From assembly GCF_002157505.1 (NCBI RefSeq), contig NZ_NFSC01000029.1:372001-436000 (forward strand): a DNA stretch of 64,000 nucleotides. Reading direction: 5' to 3'. Below the pieces are notes generated by a model. It worked only from the letters and a program-made list of their open reading frames with translations, was not told the DNA's origin and did not search any database. The position numbers and the translations under genes were made by a program. The stretch comes from Arthrobacter agilis. GTDB taxonomy: Bacteria > Actinomycetota > Actinomycetes > Actinomycetales > Micrococcaceae. This document shows positions 53,954-62,095 of the stretch, in pieces (the first letter of the stretch is position 1; each line of letters opens with the position of its first letter).

Positions 53954-54052
53954 ATGGGTTCAGTAATCAAGAAGCGCCGCAAGCGTATGGCAAAGAAGAA
54001 GCACCGCAAGCTGCTTCGCAAGACCCGTCACCAGCGCCGCAACAAGAAGTAG
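53954..54052 (+). CDS. Small ribosomal subunit protein bS22
   Basis: A 32-residue, extremely basic protein starting MGSVIKKRRKRMAKKKHRK and ending RRNKK. It matches the 33-residue bS22 seen in mycobacterial small-subunit structures, near the mRNA channel and 16S helix 44. GAGG lies six to seven bases before ATG 53954. Its short size makes it easy to miss in annotation. The 198 bases before it hold the bldC terminator and an inverted pair CACAA/TTGTG (53932-53945). Confidence 0.93.
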   Translation: MGSVIKKRRKRMAKKKHRKLLRKTRHQRRNKK

Positions 54053-54086
54053 TCAGGCGCCCGGCCCTGTGCCGGAGTGTGCCGAC

Positions 54087-54121
54087 CGGCCCGGATCCCC
54101 GCCTCGCGGGGAGCCGGGCCG
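54087..54121. terminator. Terminator after bS22
   Basis: A 16-bp stem (54087-54102 with 54106-54121) with one mismatch and a CTC loop lies between convergent bS22 and the HAD phosphatase gene. Confidence 0.85.
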
Positions 54122-54134
54122 TCGTCGTTCCCGG

Positions 54135-54168
54135 GTTGTCCGGAGGGCATTTTGAGTTGTCCGGAGGG
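54135..54168. repeat. Direct repeat of 13 bp, 21 bp apart
   Basis: GTTGTCCGGAGGG occurs at 54135-54147 and 54156-54168, two helical turns apart. It lies after the bS22 terminator and just beyond the HAD gene stop. No function is apparent. Confidence 0.6.
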
Positions 54169-54181
54169 ATATGCAGCTGCG

Positions 54182-54994
54182 TCAGTGGGCCCTGAAGCGG
54201 GAGAACCCGCGCCAGAGTCCATAGACGGATCCGGCGACGGTGGCCGCGCGCAGGCCGAACGTCGCGGCCCGCCGACCGCTGCGGAAGTCGTAGACCGGCC
54301 AGTTGTTCGCGCGGGCGTGGCGGCGGAGCCTGCTGTCCGGATTGATGGCGACGGGATGTCCCACGACCGTCAGGAGCGGGATGTCGTTGTAGGAGTCGCT
54401 GTAGCCCCAGCAGCGCGCGAGGTCGAGGTTCTCGCGCTCCGCCAGTGCAATGATGGCGGCGGCCTTTGCAGGTCCGTGCAGGAACTCGCCGACGAGCTTC
54501 CCGGTGTAGAGGCCTTCCGCGACCTCGCCGACCGTGCCGAGGGCGCCGGTCAGCCCGAGACGGCTGGAGATGACTGCCGCAACCTCCACGGGGGTCCCGG
54601 TGACGAGCCAGACCTGCCGGTTCGAGGACAGGTGCTGCTCCGCGAGGGCGCGGGCGCCGGGCCAGATCTTCGAGGCGATCATCTCGTCGTACACCTCCTC
54701 GCCGAGGGCGAGGATGTCCTCGTGGGCGATCCCGATGGCGAAGGCGAGGGCGGCATCGCGGACGGAATTGACGTCCGTCATCGTCTCGCCGCGCATGATG
54801 AAGCGAAGCTGCTTCCACGCCAGCCCCGCGGCGAAGCGGAGGGTGAAGGCCTTGCGCTGGTACATCTTGCGGGCCACGTGGAACAGGCTCGCACCGCGCA
54901 TCAGTGTGTTGTCGACATCGAAGAAGGCTGCTTCGCCCTCCACCGGCGCCGGAGGCTCTTGAGGGGGGTGCGTGCCCCGGGCTGCGTCCGGCAT
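54182..54994 (-). CDS. HAD-IB family phosphatase (SerB1-like)
   Basis: A 270-residue HAD hydrolase of subfamily IB. FFDVDNTLMRGAS (about 24-36) has the nucleophile Asp and acid/base Asp, VTGTPVEVAA (about 130) the Thr, and WGYSDSYNDIPLL (about 190-202) the metal-binding Asp pair. The C-terminal 40 residues include a hydrophobic patch. Relatives (SerB1, Rv0505c; and acyltransferase-linked HAD-IB proteins) are annotated as phosphoserine phosphatases, but the substrate is unsure. ATG 54994 fits a leaderless transcript. It is divergent from the glutaredoxin gene with 61 bases between starts. Confidence 0.92.
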   Translation of the reverse strand: MPDAARGTHPPQEPPAPVEGEAAFFDVDNTLMRGASLFHVARKMYQRKAFTLRFAAGLAWKQLRFIMRGETMTDVNSVRDAALAFAIGIAHEDILALGEEVYDEMIASKIWPGARALAEQHLSSNRQVWLVTGTPVEVAAVISSRLGLTGALGTVGEVAEGLYTGKLVGEFLHGPAKAAAIIALAERENLDLARCWGYSDSYNDIPLLTVVGHPVAINPDSRLRRHARANNWPVYDFRSGRRAATFGLRAATVAGSVYGLWRGFSRFRAH

Positions 54995-55000
54995 GATCCG

Positions 55001-55006
55001 AGTCTA
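55001..55006 (-). promoter_or_regulatory. -10 hexamer for the HAD phosphatase gene
   Basis: TAGACT on the minus strand ends six bases before ATG 54994, predicting a leaderless mRNA. Confidence 0.6.
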
Positions 55007-55043
55007 GTTCTTCCCCTGCCGCGCCTGCCCTGCGGCGCGGCAG

Positions 55044-55049
55044 TACGGT
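55044..55049 (+). promoter_or_regulatory. -10 hexamer for the glutaredoxin-like gene
   Basis: TACGGT ends six bases before ATG 55056. The GGAGG between them is too close to the start to act as a normal ribosome site, so leaderless initiation is more likely. Confidence 0.5.
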
Positions 55050-55055
55050 TGGAGG

Positions 55056-55313
55056 ATGGAAAAGCCCGCGGATCCGCCTGGTACCGGCGTCGTGCTCCTG
55101 ACCCGCCCGGAGTGCCACCTCTGCGAGGACGCGCGCATCGTCGTGGGGCGGGTGGCGGCGGACCTCGGTGTCAGCTGGCGGGAGCTGTCCGTGACGGACG
55201 CGCCCGCACTCGGGAAACGGTTCGCCGAGGAACTGCCCGTCCTGTTCATCGACGGAGTGCAGCGGGACTTCTGGTCCATCGACGAGGCGAGGCTGCGCCG
55301 GTTGCTGTCCTAG
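55056..55313 (+). CDS. Glutaredoxin-like protein
   Basis: An 85-residue thioredoxin-fold protein of the DUF836/glutaredoxin-2 type. The redox motif is CHLC in LTRPECHLCEDARIVV (about 15-30); the cis-Pro loop is in EELPVLFIDG (about 58-67). It lacks a signal peptide, so it acts in the cytoplasm. The same small gene precedes heme and redox genes in other actinobacteria (Rv0508). It is 177 bases upstream of rex and divergent from the HAD phosphatase. Its partner is unknown. Confidence 0.9.
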   Translation: MEKPADPPGTGVVLLTRPECHLCEDARIVVGRVAADLGVSWRELSVTDAPALGKRFAEELPVLFIDGVQRDFWSIDEARLRRLLS

Positions 55314-55490
55314 CAGTACACCTACCCGTACTGCGTAGGCCTGCCGGCCGGTGGCGGTCCCGGCGACGTGGGCCCGGCTTGGAGGCCCCGCGTCGTCGGC
55401 ATACAGTGGTTCTACTTCCGCCCCCGACGCCGGGGGATACCAGGAGCTGCCGCCCTGACACCGGGCGCGGCGGTGCTAGCAACGGAGCCG

Positions 55491-56198
55491 ATGACAGTGA
55501 CAACGCCGGAGATGCCAGGCCTTCACCCCGTGGGCGACACGGCGCGTCACATTCCGCCTGCGTCCGTCGCCCGGCTCACCATCTACCTGCGGGCGCTCAA
55601 CTCTCTGCTCGCCGAGGGTATCGAACGCGTGTCGTCGGAGGAGCTGGCGGATGCCGCCGGCGTCAACTCTCCGAAGCTCCGGAAGGACCTCTCCTACCTC
55701 GGGTCCTACGGCACGCGCGGGGTCGGGTACGACGTGCAGTACCTCAACCGGCAGATCTCGATCGCCCTCGGGCTCACGCTGGACTGGCGCGTGGCCATTC
55801 TCGGCGCAGGTAATCTCGGCCGCGCACTGGCAGGTTACTCCGGTTTCGTCTCACGCGGCTTCGAGATCGTCGCGATCTTCGATGCGGACCAGCTCGTCGT
55901 CGGTTCCGAAGTCGGCTACCTCCGCGTCAGCGCCGTCGACGACCTCGAGACCGTGCTGGAGCGTACCCGTACCAACATGGCGGTCCTCGCCGTGCCGGCA
56001 TCCGTGGCGCAGGAGCTGTGCGACCGGCTCGTCGCTGCAGGCATCTCGAGTATCCTCAGCTTCGCCCCGGTGGTGCTCCAGGTGCCGCCGCACGTGCAGC
56101 TGCGGAAGGTGGACATGTCCACGGAACTGCAGATCCTTGCGTACCACGCGCAGAGGGCACAGGAGCCAGACCTCGGTCCCATCTCCCGCGCCCAGTAG
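55491..56198 (+). CDS. rex: Redox-sensing repressor Rex
   Basis: A 235-residue NAD(H)-responsive repressor. The winged helix has SSEELADAAGVNSPKLRKDL (about 45-64) and LGSYGTRGVGYDV (about 67-79), the recognition helix and wing. The Rossmann domain begins AILGAGNLGRALA (about 102) with Asp at the end of strand 2 (FDAD, about 127). A C-terminal helix swaps between subunits. High NADH releases Rex from TTGTGAA-N6-TTCACAA sites controlling respiratory genes; I found no full site in this window. ATG 55491 has GGAG five bases before it; the frame is open for 41 codons upstream but without homology. Confidence 0.95.
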   Translation: MTVTTPEMPGLHPVGDTARHIPPASVARLTIYLRALNSLLAEGIERVSSEELADAAGVNSPKLRKDLSYLGSYGTRGVGYDVQYLNRQISIALGLTLDWRVAILGAGNLGRALAGYSGFVSRGFEIVAIFDADQLVVGSEVGYLRVSAVDDLETVLERTRTNMAVLAVPASVAQELCDRLVAAGISSILSFAPVVLQVPPHVQLRKVDMSTELQILAYHAQRAQEPDLGPISRAQ

Positions 56199-56291
56199 GC
56201 CGCTCGGCATCAGGCCGCGACCGCTCATTCGTCGGCGGGCGTGCGGCGAGTGTTCGGGATGCGGTGTGCGGGACCAGGGCCTTAACGCCGA

Positions 56292-56320
56292 CGGCCGGCG
56301 TCGCTGAACGACGCCGGCCG
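56292..56320. terminator. Terminator between rex and the YceI-like gene
   Basis: A 12-bp perfect stem (56292-56303 with 56309-56320) and a 5-base loop lies between convergent genes. Confidence 0.8.
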
Positions 56321-56360
56321 AGAGCCGCGGTGCCTTCCGGCAGGGAAGCCGGGCGGGAGA

Positions 56361-56918
56361 TCAGACCGTTGCGACGGCGGAAGCCACGAAGGCGGCTTCG
56401 ATGGTGATGGTCACCTTGTCGCCGACGAGGACGCCGCCGGCTTCGAGGGCCGCGTTCCAGGTCAGGCCGAAGTCCTTGCGGGAGATGCTGGTGGAGGCGG
56501 AGACACCGGCGCGCGTGGCACCGAAGGGATCGACCGCGACGCCGTTGAATTCAGCGTCGAGGACGACGGGCCGGGTGATGCCGCGGATGGTGAGGTCGCC
56601 GTGGATCTTGTAGGTCTCGCCCGAGCCCTCGTGGGAGGTCGAGACGAAGGTCATCTCGGGGAATTCCTCGACGTCGAAGAAGTCGGCGCCCTTGACGTGC
56701 GCGTCGCGGTTCTCGTCGCCCGAGGTGAAGGATGCGGTCTTGATGGTCGCCGTGATGCGCGAGTCCTCGAGCGAGGAGCCGACCGCGAGGGACGCGTCGA
56801 CGTCCTTGAACGAGCCGCGGACCTTGCTGATGCCTGCGTGGCGGACGCTGAAGCCGACTTCGCTGTGAGCGGGGTCGAAGGACCAGGTGCCGGTGGTAAG
56901 GCCTGAGGGGACAGTCAT
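56361..56918 (-). CDS. YceI-family lipid-binding protein
   Basis: A 185-residue lipocalin-like protein. WSFDPAHSEVGFSVRHAGIS (about 12-31), then SFTSGDENRDAHVKGADFF (about 65-83), FPEMTFVS, YKIHGDLTIRGITRPV and FGLTWNAALEAGG follow the YceI pattern. YceI folds bind isoprenoid chains such as polyprenyl phosphates or quinones. There is no signal peptide, as usual in actinobacterial members. AGGAG lies seven bases before ATG 56918. The upstream region holds GCATGCGTATGC (56966-56977), a near palindrome, within an AT-rich patch that may be the promoter. The quinone gene menA is 6 kb away. Confidence 0.92.
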   Translation of the reverse strand: MTVPSGLTTGTWSFDPAHSEVGFSVRHAGISKVRGSFKDVDASLAVGSSLEDSRITATIKTASFTSGDENRDAHVKGADFFDVEEFPEMTFVSTSHEGSGETYKIHGDLTIRGITRPVVLDAEFNGVAVDPFGATRAGVSASTSISRKDFGLTWNAALEAGGVLVGDKVTITIEAAFVASAVATV

Positions 56919-57074
56919 GGTGAACTCCTGAGTGAGTGGGTGGCGCATGCTTACGAGATACAAAAGCATGCGTATGCATCTTTTATTCCAGAGATCGGTA
57001 GAACCTTCAAGTAAAGCGCCGTCGAGGGCGGGTGGTGATGATTCCCCGATTGGCCGTTGCACGCGGCCATGCGG

Positions 57075-57080
57075 GAAACT
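57075..57080 (+). promoter_or_regulatory. -10-like hexamer for the histidine phosphatase gene
   Basis: GAAACT ends six bases before ATG 57087. The GGAGG that follows is only one base from the start, so leaderless initiation explains this start better than a ribosome site. Confidence 0.4.
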
Positions 57081-57086
57081 GGAGGC

Positions 57087-57764
57087 ATGCAGAGATCAAC
57101 CGTCCACCTGGTGCGCCACGGTGAGGTCCACAATCCCGAGGGAGTCCTCTACGGGAGGCTCCCCGAGTTCCACCTCTCCGAACTCGGCCGGCAGATGGCT
57201 GCGCAGATGGCGGGCTACTTCGAACAGCGCCGGGATGAGGGAGCCAACATCGTCCACCTCGTGGCGTCTCCGCTCACCCGGGCGCAGGAGACGGCGCAGC
57301 CCGTTGCCGATGCCCTGAGCCTCTCGATCACGACCGATGAGCGCATCATCGAGGCGGAGAACGGCTTCGAGGGTATGTCGAAGATCAAGAGCAGGCTCCG
57401 CCAGCCGCGCTACTGGCCGCTCCTCGTCAACCCGTTCCGGCCCTCGTGGGGTGAGCCCTACCACCAGCAGGTGGAGCGCGTCATGGCGGGTGTGCAGGAT
57501 GCCCGACGCCGGGCTGTCGAGCTCGCCGGGCAGGAGGGCTCGGATCGTCCGGCCGAGGCCATCCTGGTCAGCCACCAGCTGCCGATCTGGGTGACGAGGC
57601 TGGCCGCCGAGCACCGCCGCCTGTGGCACGACCCGCGCCAGCGCGAGTGCACTCTCACGTCCGTCACATCCCTCGACTTCGAGGGAGACACCATCCGGCG
57701 GGTGCGCTACGCGGAGCCCTGCGCCGATCTGCTGCCCGGTGCGGCGAATGTCCCCGGCGCGTAA
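57087..57764 (+). CDS. Histidine phosphatase family protein (phosphoglycerate-mutase-like)
   Basis: A 225-residue branch of the phosphoglycerate-mutase-like superfamily. The catalytic His is in VHLVRHGEVHN (about 6-16), RHG being the defining motif; the second His is in ILVSHQLPIWV (about 160), and the acid is the Glu in IIEAENGFEGM (about 87). It probably dephosphorylates a small molecule; relatives were labelled phosphoglycerate mutases. ATG 57087 was preferred to ATG 57069, six residues longer. Rv0525 holds the same place before the cytochrome c genes in M. tuberculosis, which supports a conserved locus. Confidence 0.9.
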   Translation: MQRSTVHLVRHGEVHNPEGVLYGRLPEFHLSELGRQMAAQMAGYFEQRRDEGANIVHLVASPLTRAQETAQPVADALSLSITTDERIIEAENGFEGMSKIKSRLRQPRYWPLLVNPFRPSWGEPYHQQVERVMAGVQDARRRAVELAGQEGSDRPAEAILVSHQLPIWVTRLAAEHRRLWHDPRQRECTLTSVTSLDFEGDTIRRVRYAEPCADLLPGAANVPGA

Positions 57765-57782
57765 TAGAATTACTACACGCCG
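57755..57782 (+). promoter_or_regulatory. Promoter and dyad for the cytochrome c maturation operon
   Basis: A 28-base imperfect palindrome (11 of 14 pairs) overlaps the phosphatase stop codon. Inside it TAGAAT (57765-57770) is a good -10, giving a leader of about 27 bases that includes GGAAGAAG before GTG 57804. It may be a promoter under an operator, or alternatively a terminator-like stem. Confidence 0.5.
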
Positions 57783-57803
57783 TAGAAATCATCGGAAGAA
57801 GCC

Positions 57804-58421
57804 GTGACCCCAACCGCCCGTTCTCCCAAGCGCCGCCTCCTGCTCAAGCTGGGCATGGTGCTCGCCTTCAGCCTGCCGGTTTCGCTCGTGGCGTCCTGCG
57901 CCGCTGAGGATCCTCTCGCCCAGCAGGCCGCAGCGGGGGACGGCAAGAACTACATCGCGGGGGACGGCTCCGTCACCGAGTACGCGGAGGCGGACCGGGG
58001 CGAGCCCGTGGACGTGACCGGCAGCCTGTTCGACGGCACCTCCGTCTCCAGTTCCGACTGGAGCGGCCAGGTCACCGTCCTGAACTTCTGGTACGCCTCC
58101 TGCGCACCCTGCCGTGAGGAGGCCCCCGACCTCGTGGCGCTCCATGATGAGTACGGACCCCAGGGTGCCGCGTTCTACGGCGTGAACATCCGCGACGAGC
58201 AGGCGACGGCAGAGGCCTTCGAGCGCACCTTCGGCATCCCCTACGAGAGTTTCAACGACAAGGACGGCGGGGTGCTGCTCGACATGACGCAGTATGTTCC
58301 CCCGCAGGCCGTTCCCACCACGATCGTCCTCGATCGCGAGGGCCGGGTCTCCGCACGGATCCTCGGACTCGCCGATCGCGGGACCCTCAAGGCCCTCATC
58401 TCCGATGCCCTCGCCGAGTAG
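57804..58421 (+). CDS. resA: Exported thioredoxin-like lipoprotein (ResA/TlpA type)
   Basis: A 205-residue lipoprotein; the signal peptide ends in LVASC (Cys about 32). The thioredoxin domain has the redox motif in WYASCAPCREEAPDL (about 91-105), Cys-x-x-Cys being SCAPC, and the cis-Pro loop VPPQAVPTTIVLD (about 165-177). ResA reduces the heme-attachment thiols of apocytochrome c on the outer side of the membrane. GTG 57804 follows GGAAGAAG. It heads the operon resA-ccdA-resB-ccsB, matching Rv0526-Rv0529. Confidence 0.92.
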   Translation: MTPTARSPKRRLLLKLGMVLAFSLPVSLVASCAAEDPLAQQAAAGDGKNYIAGDGSVTEYAEADRGEPVDVTGSLFDGTSVSSSDWSGQVTVLNFWYASCAPCREEAPDLVALHDEYGPQGAAFYGVNIRDEQATAEAFERTFGIPYESFNDKDGGVLLDMTQYVPPQAVPTTIVLDREGRVSARILGLADRGTLKALISDALAE

Positions 58422-58436
58422 CGCGGTCGCCGCGCC

Positions 58437-59258
58437 ATGCCGATGACCCTGCCGATGAACGGGACGATGACGGGCCAGCTGGCCGCGTCCGTTCCCCTCG
58501 TGGCGGGGAACGCCTTCGCCGACGCCGTCCTGAACGGTTCCATGCTCCTCGCGCTGCCGGTTGCGCTGTTGGCGGGCCTCGTCTCCTTCGCGTCCCCCTG
58601 CGTCCTTCCCCTGGTCCCGGGCTACCTCGGGTACGTCACGGGACTGACGGGGGTGGACCTCGAGAAGCAGAAGAAGGGGAGGATGCTCGCCGGGATCGGG
58701 CTCTTCGTGCTCGGTTTCTCGGTCGTCTTCATGGCCTACGGAACGCTGTTCGGCCAGCTCGGAGCGTTCCTGCGGGTTTCGCAGGGATGGCTCATCCAGG
58801 TGTTCGGCCTCGTCGTGATCCTGCTGGGCATCGTCTTCATGGGAGGCATCTCCTGGTTCCAGCGCGAGAGCCGCGTGCACGCGAAGGTGCCCGCGGGACT
58901 CCTGGGTGCCCCCCTGCTCGGTGTGACCTTCGGGCTGGGGTGGGCTCCGTGCATCGGCCCGACACTGGGGGCCGTGCAGCTGCTCGCCATCTCGGGGAAC
59001 GACGCGACGGCCCTGAAGGGCGCCGTCCTGACGTTCGTCTACTGCCTGGGCCTGGGCCTGCCGTTCCTGCTGATCGCACTGGGCGTGCGGCGCGGCATGG
59101 GAGCACTCGCCTTCTTCCGGAAGCACCGGCTCCTGCTGCAGCGGGCCGGGGGAGGGCTGTTGGTACTCGTGGGAGTCCTCATGGTGACCGGCGTCTGGAA
59201 CTACTGGATCACGCAACTCCAGGACCTCCTCATCGGCAACGTCGTCCTGCCGATCTGA
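58437..59258 (+). CDS. ccdA: Cytochrome c biogenesis protein CcdA
   Basis: A 273-residue six-helix membrane protein that passes electrons from cytoplasmic thioredoxin to ResA. The two redox Cys stand in membrane motifs LVSFASPCVLPLVPGYLG (about 44-61) and FGLGWAPCIGPTLGA (about 163-177). Five to six helices are evident, including LAGIGLFVLGFSVVFMAYG. An upstream in-frame stretch (MPMTLPMNGTM) starts at ATG 58437, 15 bases after resA, without a strong ribosome site; starts further inside are possible. It lies between resA and resB, as usual in Gram-positive system II. Confidence 0.94.
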   Translation: MPMTLPMNGTMTGQLAASVPLVAGNAFADAVLNGSMLLALPVALLAGLVSFASPCVLPLVPGYLGYVTGLTGVDLEKQKKGRMLAGIGLFVLGFSVVFMAYGTLFGQLGAFLRVSQGWLIQVFGLVVILLGIVFMGGISWFQRESRVHAKVPAGLLGAPLLGVTFGLGWAPCIGPTLGAVQLLAISGNDATALKGAVLTFVYCLGLGLPFLLIALGVRRGMGALAFFRKHRLLLQRAGGGLLVLVGVLMVTGVWNYWITQLQDLLIGNVVLPI

Positions 59259-59312
59259 CCGATGACGATCCATGGAAGCCACGCGAGGACCGATGCGAAG
59301 GGAAAGGGCACA

Positions 59313-61043
59313 GTGAAGCAGGACGCTCCGCAGGACACGAGGGAACGGGCAGGCGCCCAGGGCGCGACGTCCGACGTCGTGCTGCCCTCACTCGGGTTCT
59401 TCGGCACCCTGCGGTGGGCCTGGACGCAGCTCACGAGCATGCGCACGGCGCTGTTCCTGCTCCTCCTGCTCGCCGTCGCCGCCGTTCCCGGCTCGCTGTT
59501 CCCACAGCGCCCCGCCAATCCCGCCGTCGTCACCCGGTACCTCCAGGACAACCCCGACACCGGGCCCGTCCTCGACTGGTTCCAGCTGTTCGACGTCTAC
59601 TCGTCGGTCTGGTTCTCCGCGATCTACCTCCTGCTCTTCATCTCCCTCATCGGGTGCGTGGTGCCGCGGGCGATCGCCCACTTCAAAGCCGTCCGTTTCA
59701 AGCCCCCGCGCACTCCCAAGCGGCTCTCCCGCCTGCCCGTCTACGGAACCCTTGAGGTGCCTGCCCACGCCGCACGCGAAGCCGGCCTCACCCCGGCGTC
59801 CGCCGCTGAGGAGGCCGCTGCCGTCCTGCGGAAGCGCGGCTACCGCGTGGACGTGCGCGACGCCGGGACCGACCGTCCCTCCGTCGGCGCGGAGCGCGGC
59901 CTGGCCAAGGAGCTCGGCAACCTCGTCTTCCACACCTCACTCATCGGCGTCCTGGTCTCGGTCGCCGTCGGTGGGCTCTTCGGCTACAACGGCCAGAAGG
60001 TCGTCGTCGAGGGTGAAAGCTTCGTCAACACCCTCATCGGCTACGACACCTTCAACCCGGGCTCCAACTTCTCCGACGACCAGCTCGAGCCGTACTCGCT
60101 CCGCCTCGACTCGTTCGACGTCCGCTTCGACCGCGAGCAGGAGAGCCACTACGGCCAGCCGCTCGACTTCACCGCGAACGTCACCACCCAGGACGGCCCG
60201 GGGGAGGACGAGACGCAGCAGGTCCTCAAGGTCAACGCGCCGCTCACGATCGGCGGGACGAACGTGTACCTCGTCGGTAACGGCTACGCGCCCGTGGTGA
60301 CCGTGCGGGACGGCGAGGGGAACATCGCCCAGCAGGGCCCCGTCGTCTCGGTCCCGTCGGACGGCCTCTACACCTCCCTGATGGTCATCAAGGCTCCGGA
60401 TGCCAAGCCGGACCAGCTCGGGTTCGTGGGGTTCTTCCTCCCCACCGCCTTCGTCGACGAGCAGGGCGTCTCCTTCTCGCGCGACCCGGACCCCTTCAAC
60501 CCGCAGCTCAACCTGAACTCCTACTACGGGGACCTGGGGCTGGACGACGGCACGCCCGAGAACGTCTACGTCCTCGACACCGAGAACCTCACCGAGCTCA
60601 ACAGCCGGAACAGCGACGACGGCGGCATCGTGCTCGGCGTGGGCCAGACCTTCGACCTGCCCGAGGGCAAGGGGTCGATCACCTTCGACGGGCTCAAGCG
60701 CTACGTCGCACTCGACATCCACCACGATCCAGGCGAGGCCGGGGCCCTCGTGTTCTCGACCCTCGCGCTGCTCGGACTCTCCGCGTCCCTGTTCATCGGG
60801 CGCCGCAGGCTCTGGGTGCGGACGGGCGAACACCCGGACGGGCGCCTGATGGTCGAGTACGGGCTCCTTGCACGCGGTGAGGACAACCGGCTGCCGGCCG
60901 AGGGCCAGGCCGTCGAGAAGCTGCTGGCGGACCGCTGGTTGGTGCCGTCCGGCACGGCGGGGGAAAATGGACAGCAGGAGGTCGGCGCCTCGACGGCAGC
61001 CGGCGCGGGGCAGTCGCACCACAACTCAAAGGACAACTCATGA
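59313..61043 (+). CDS. resB: Cytochrome c biogenesis protein ResB
   Basis: A 576-residue component of the system II heme-delivery complex. Membrane helices lie at about residues 40-60 (LTSMRTALFLLLLLAVAAVP), 85-110 and 200-220, with a large extracytoplasmic domain (about 220-500) and a last helix near 505-525. The first-helix region FLLLLLAVAAVPGSLFPQRP is conserved. ResB with CcsB ties heme to apocytochromes. GTG 59313 follows AAGGGAAAGGG; ATG 59262 (17 residues longer) lies three bases after the ccdA stop with no ribosome site. The C-terminal 60 residues are poorly conserved. Its stop overlaps the ccsB start (ATGA). Confidence 0.93.
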   Translation: MKQDAPQDTRERAGAQGATSDVVLPSLGFFGTLRWAWTQLTSMRTALFLLLLLAVAAVPGSLFPQRPANPAVVTRYLQDNPDTGPVLDWFQLFDVYSSVWFSAIYLLLFISLIGCVVPRAIAHFKAVRFKPPRTPKRLSRLPVYGTLEVPAHAAREAGLTPASAAEEAAAVLRKRGYRVDVRDAGTDRPSVGAERGLAKELGNLVFHTSLIGVLVSVAVGGLFGYNGQKVVVEGESFVNTLIGYDTFNPGSNFSDDQLEPYSLRLDSFDVRFDREQESHYGQPLDFTANVTTQDGPGEDETQQVLKVNAPLTIGGTNVYLVGNGYAPVVTVRDGEGNIAQQGPVVSVPSDGLYTSLMVIKAPDAKPDQLGFVGFFLPTAFVDEQGVSFSRDPDPFNPQLNLNSYYGDLGLDDGTPENVYVLDTENLTELNSRNSDDGGIVLGVGQTFDLPEGKGSITFDGLKRYVALDIHHDPGEAGALVFSTLALLGLSASLFIGRRRLWVRTGEHPDGRLMVEYGLLARGEDNRLPAEGQAVEKLLADRWLVPSGTAGENGQQEVGASTAAGAGQSHHNSKDNS

Positions 61044-62068
61044 CAGCACCAGTCAACGCTGAGCTCGGGCAGGTCAGTGAGCTCTTCATGCTGCTGGCCT
61101 CTATCGCCTACGTGGTGGCCCTCGTCTTCTTCGTGCTCGACCTCGTGAAGTCGAGCCCGACCATCGGTTCCCTCGAGGCGCGCCTCGCCGGCGAGCAGGC
61201 GGCCTCGGCGCGTGCCCTGGCCGGTGTCGGCTCCCGTGGAGCCGGTTCGACGCCGGTGGCCGCCCGCACGTCGTCCGTGGCCGACTCCATGGACTACGGG
61301 TCCGGGCCCCGGCGCAGGACCGCGCGGATCGCCGTCTCGCTGACGGTACTGGCCGCCGTCATCCACGGTGCCGCCGTCATCACCCGCGGGGTCGCCGCGC
61401 ACCGCGTGCCGTGGGGCAACATGTACGAGTTCTGCACCACGGGTGCATTCCTCGTCGCTGCCATCTTCCTCATCACTCTCACCCGCAAGGATCTGCGCTT
61501 CGTCGGCTCCTTCGTGGTGGGACTCGTGGTCATCATGCTGTGCGCCGCCACCGTCGGCTTCCCCACGCCGGTCGCGCGGCTGATCCCGGCCCTGCAGAGC
61601 TACTGGCTGATCGTGCACGTGTCCATCGCCGTCGCGTCCTCGGCACTGTTCACGATCACGTTCTCGATGTCCGTGCTCCAGCTCCTGCAGACCTCGCGCG
61701 AGGCCAAGCTCTCGGCGGGCAAGGCGGATCCCGCGAGATTCCTCCGCCTGGTGCCGTCCGCCCTCAGCCTCGAGAACCTGTCCTACCGCCTCAACGCCAT
61801 CGCCTTCGTCGGCTGGACCTTCACCCTCATGGCCGGCGCCATCTGGGCCGAGCAGGCGTGGGGCCGCTACTGGGGCTGGGACACCAAGGAAGTCTGGACC
61901 TTCGTGATCTGGACGGTCTACGCCGGGTACCTGCACGCACGGGCTACGCGCGGCTGGACCGGGACGCGTGCGGCGTGGCTCTCGATCGTCGGGTACCTGT
62001 GCATCGTCTTCAACTTCACGATCGTGAACATCTACTTCTCGGGCCTCCACAGCTACTCGGGGGTCTAG
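61040..62068 (+). CDS. ccsB: Cytochrome c biogenesis protein CcsB (heme handler)
   Basis: A 342-residue protein of the CcmC/CcmF/CcsA heme-handling family. The tryptophan-rich motif WGRYWGWDTKEVWTF (about 273-287) binds heme at the outer surface, and PWGNMYEFCTTGAF (about 123-136) is the other conserved loop with flanking His residues that bind heme. About eight helices are evident. After the first helix an Ala/Arg/Ser-rich loop of about 65 residues precedes the core, as in many actinobacterial members. The ATG overlaps the resB stop by four bases. A long terminator closes the operon. Confidence 0.94.
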   Translation: MTAPVNAELGQVSELFMLLASIAYVVALVFFVLDLVKSSPTIGSLEARLAGEQAASARALAGVGSRGAGSTPVAARTSSVADSMDYGSGPRRRTARIAVSLTVLAAVIHGAAVITRGVAAHRVPWGNMYEFCTTGAFLVAAIFLITLTRKDLRFVGSFVVGLVVIMLCAATVGFPTPVARLIPALQSYWLIVHVSIAVASSALFTITFSMSVLQLLQTSREAKLSAGKADPARFLRLVPSALSLENLSYRLNAIAFVGWTFTLMAGAIWAEQAWGRYWGWDTKEVWTFVIWTVYAGYLHARATRGWTGTRAAWLSIVGYLCIVFNFTIVNIYFSGLHSYSGV

Positions 62069-62095
62069 GCAGGGTCGCCCGTCCGGGCGAGCGCC

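Noticed and set aside
55314-55490. Rex operator upstream of rex
   Set aside because: No TTGTGAA-N6-TTCACAA-like sequence could be found in the interval.
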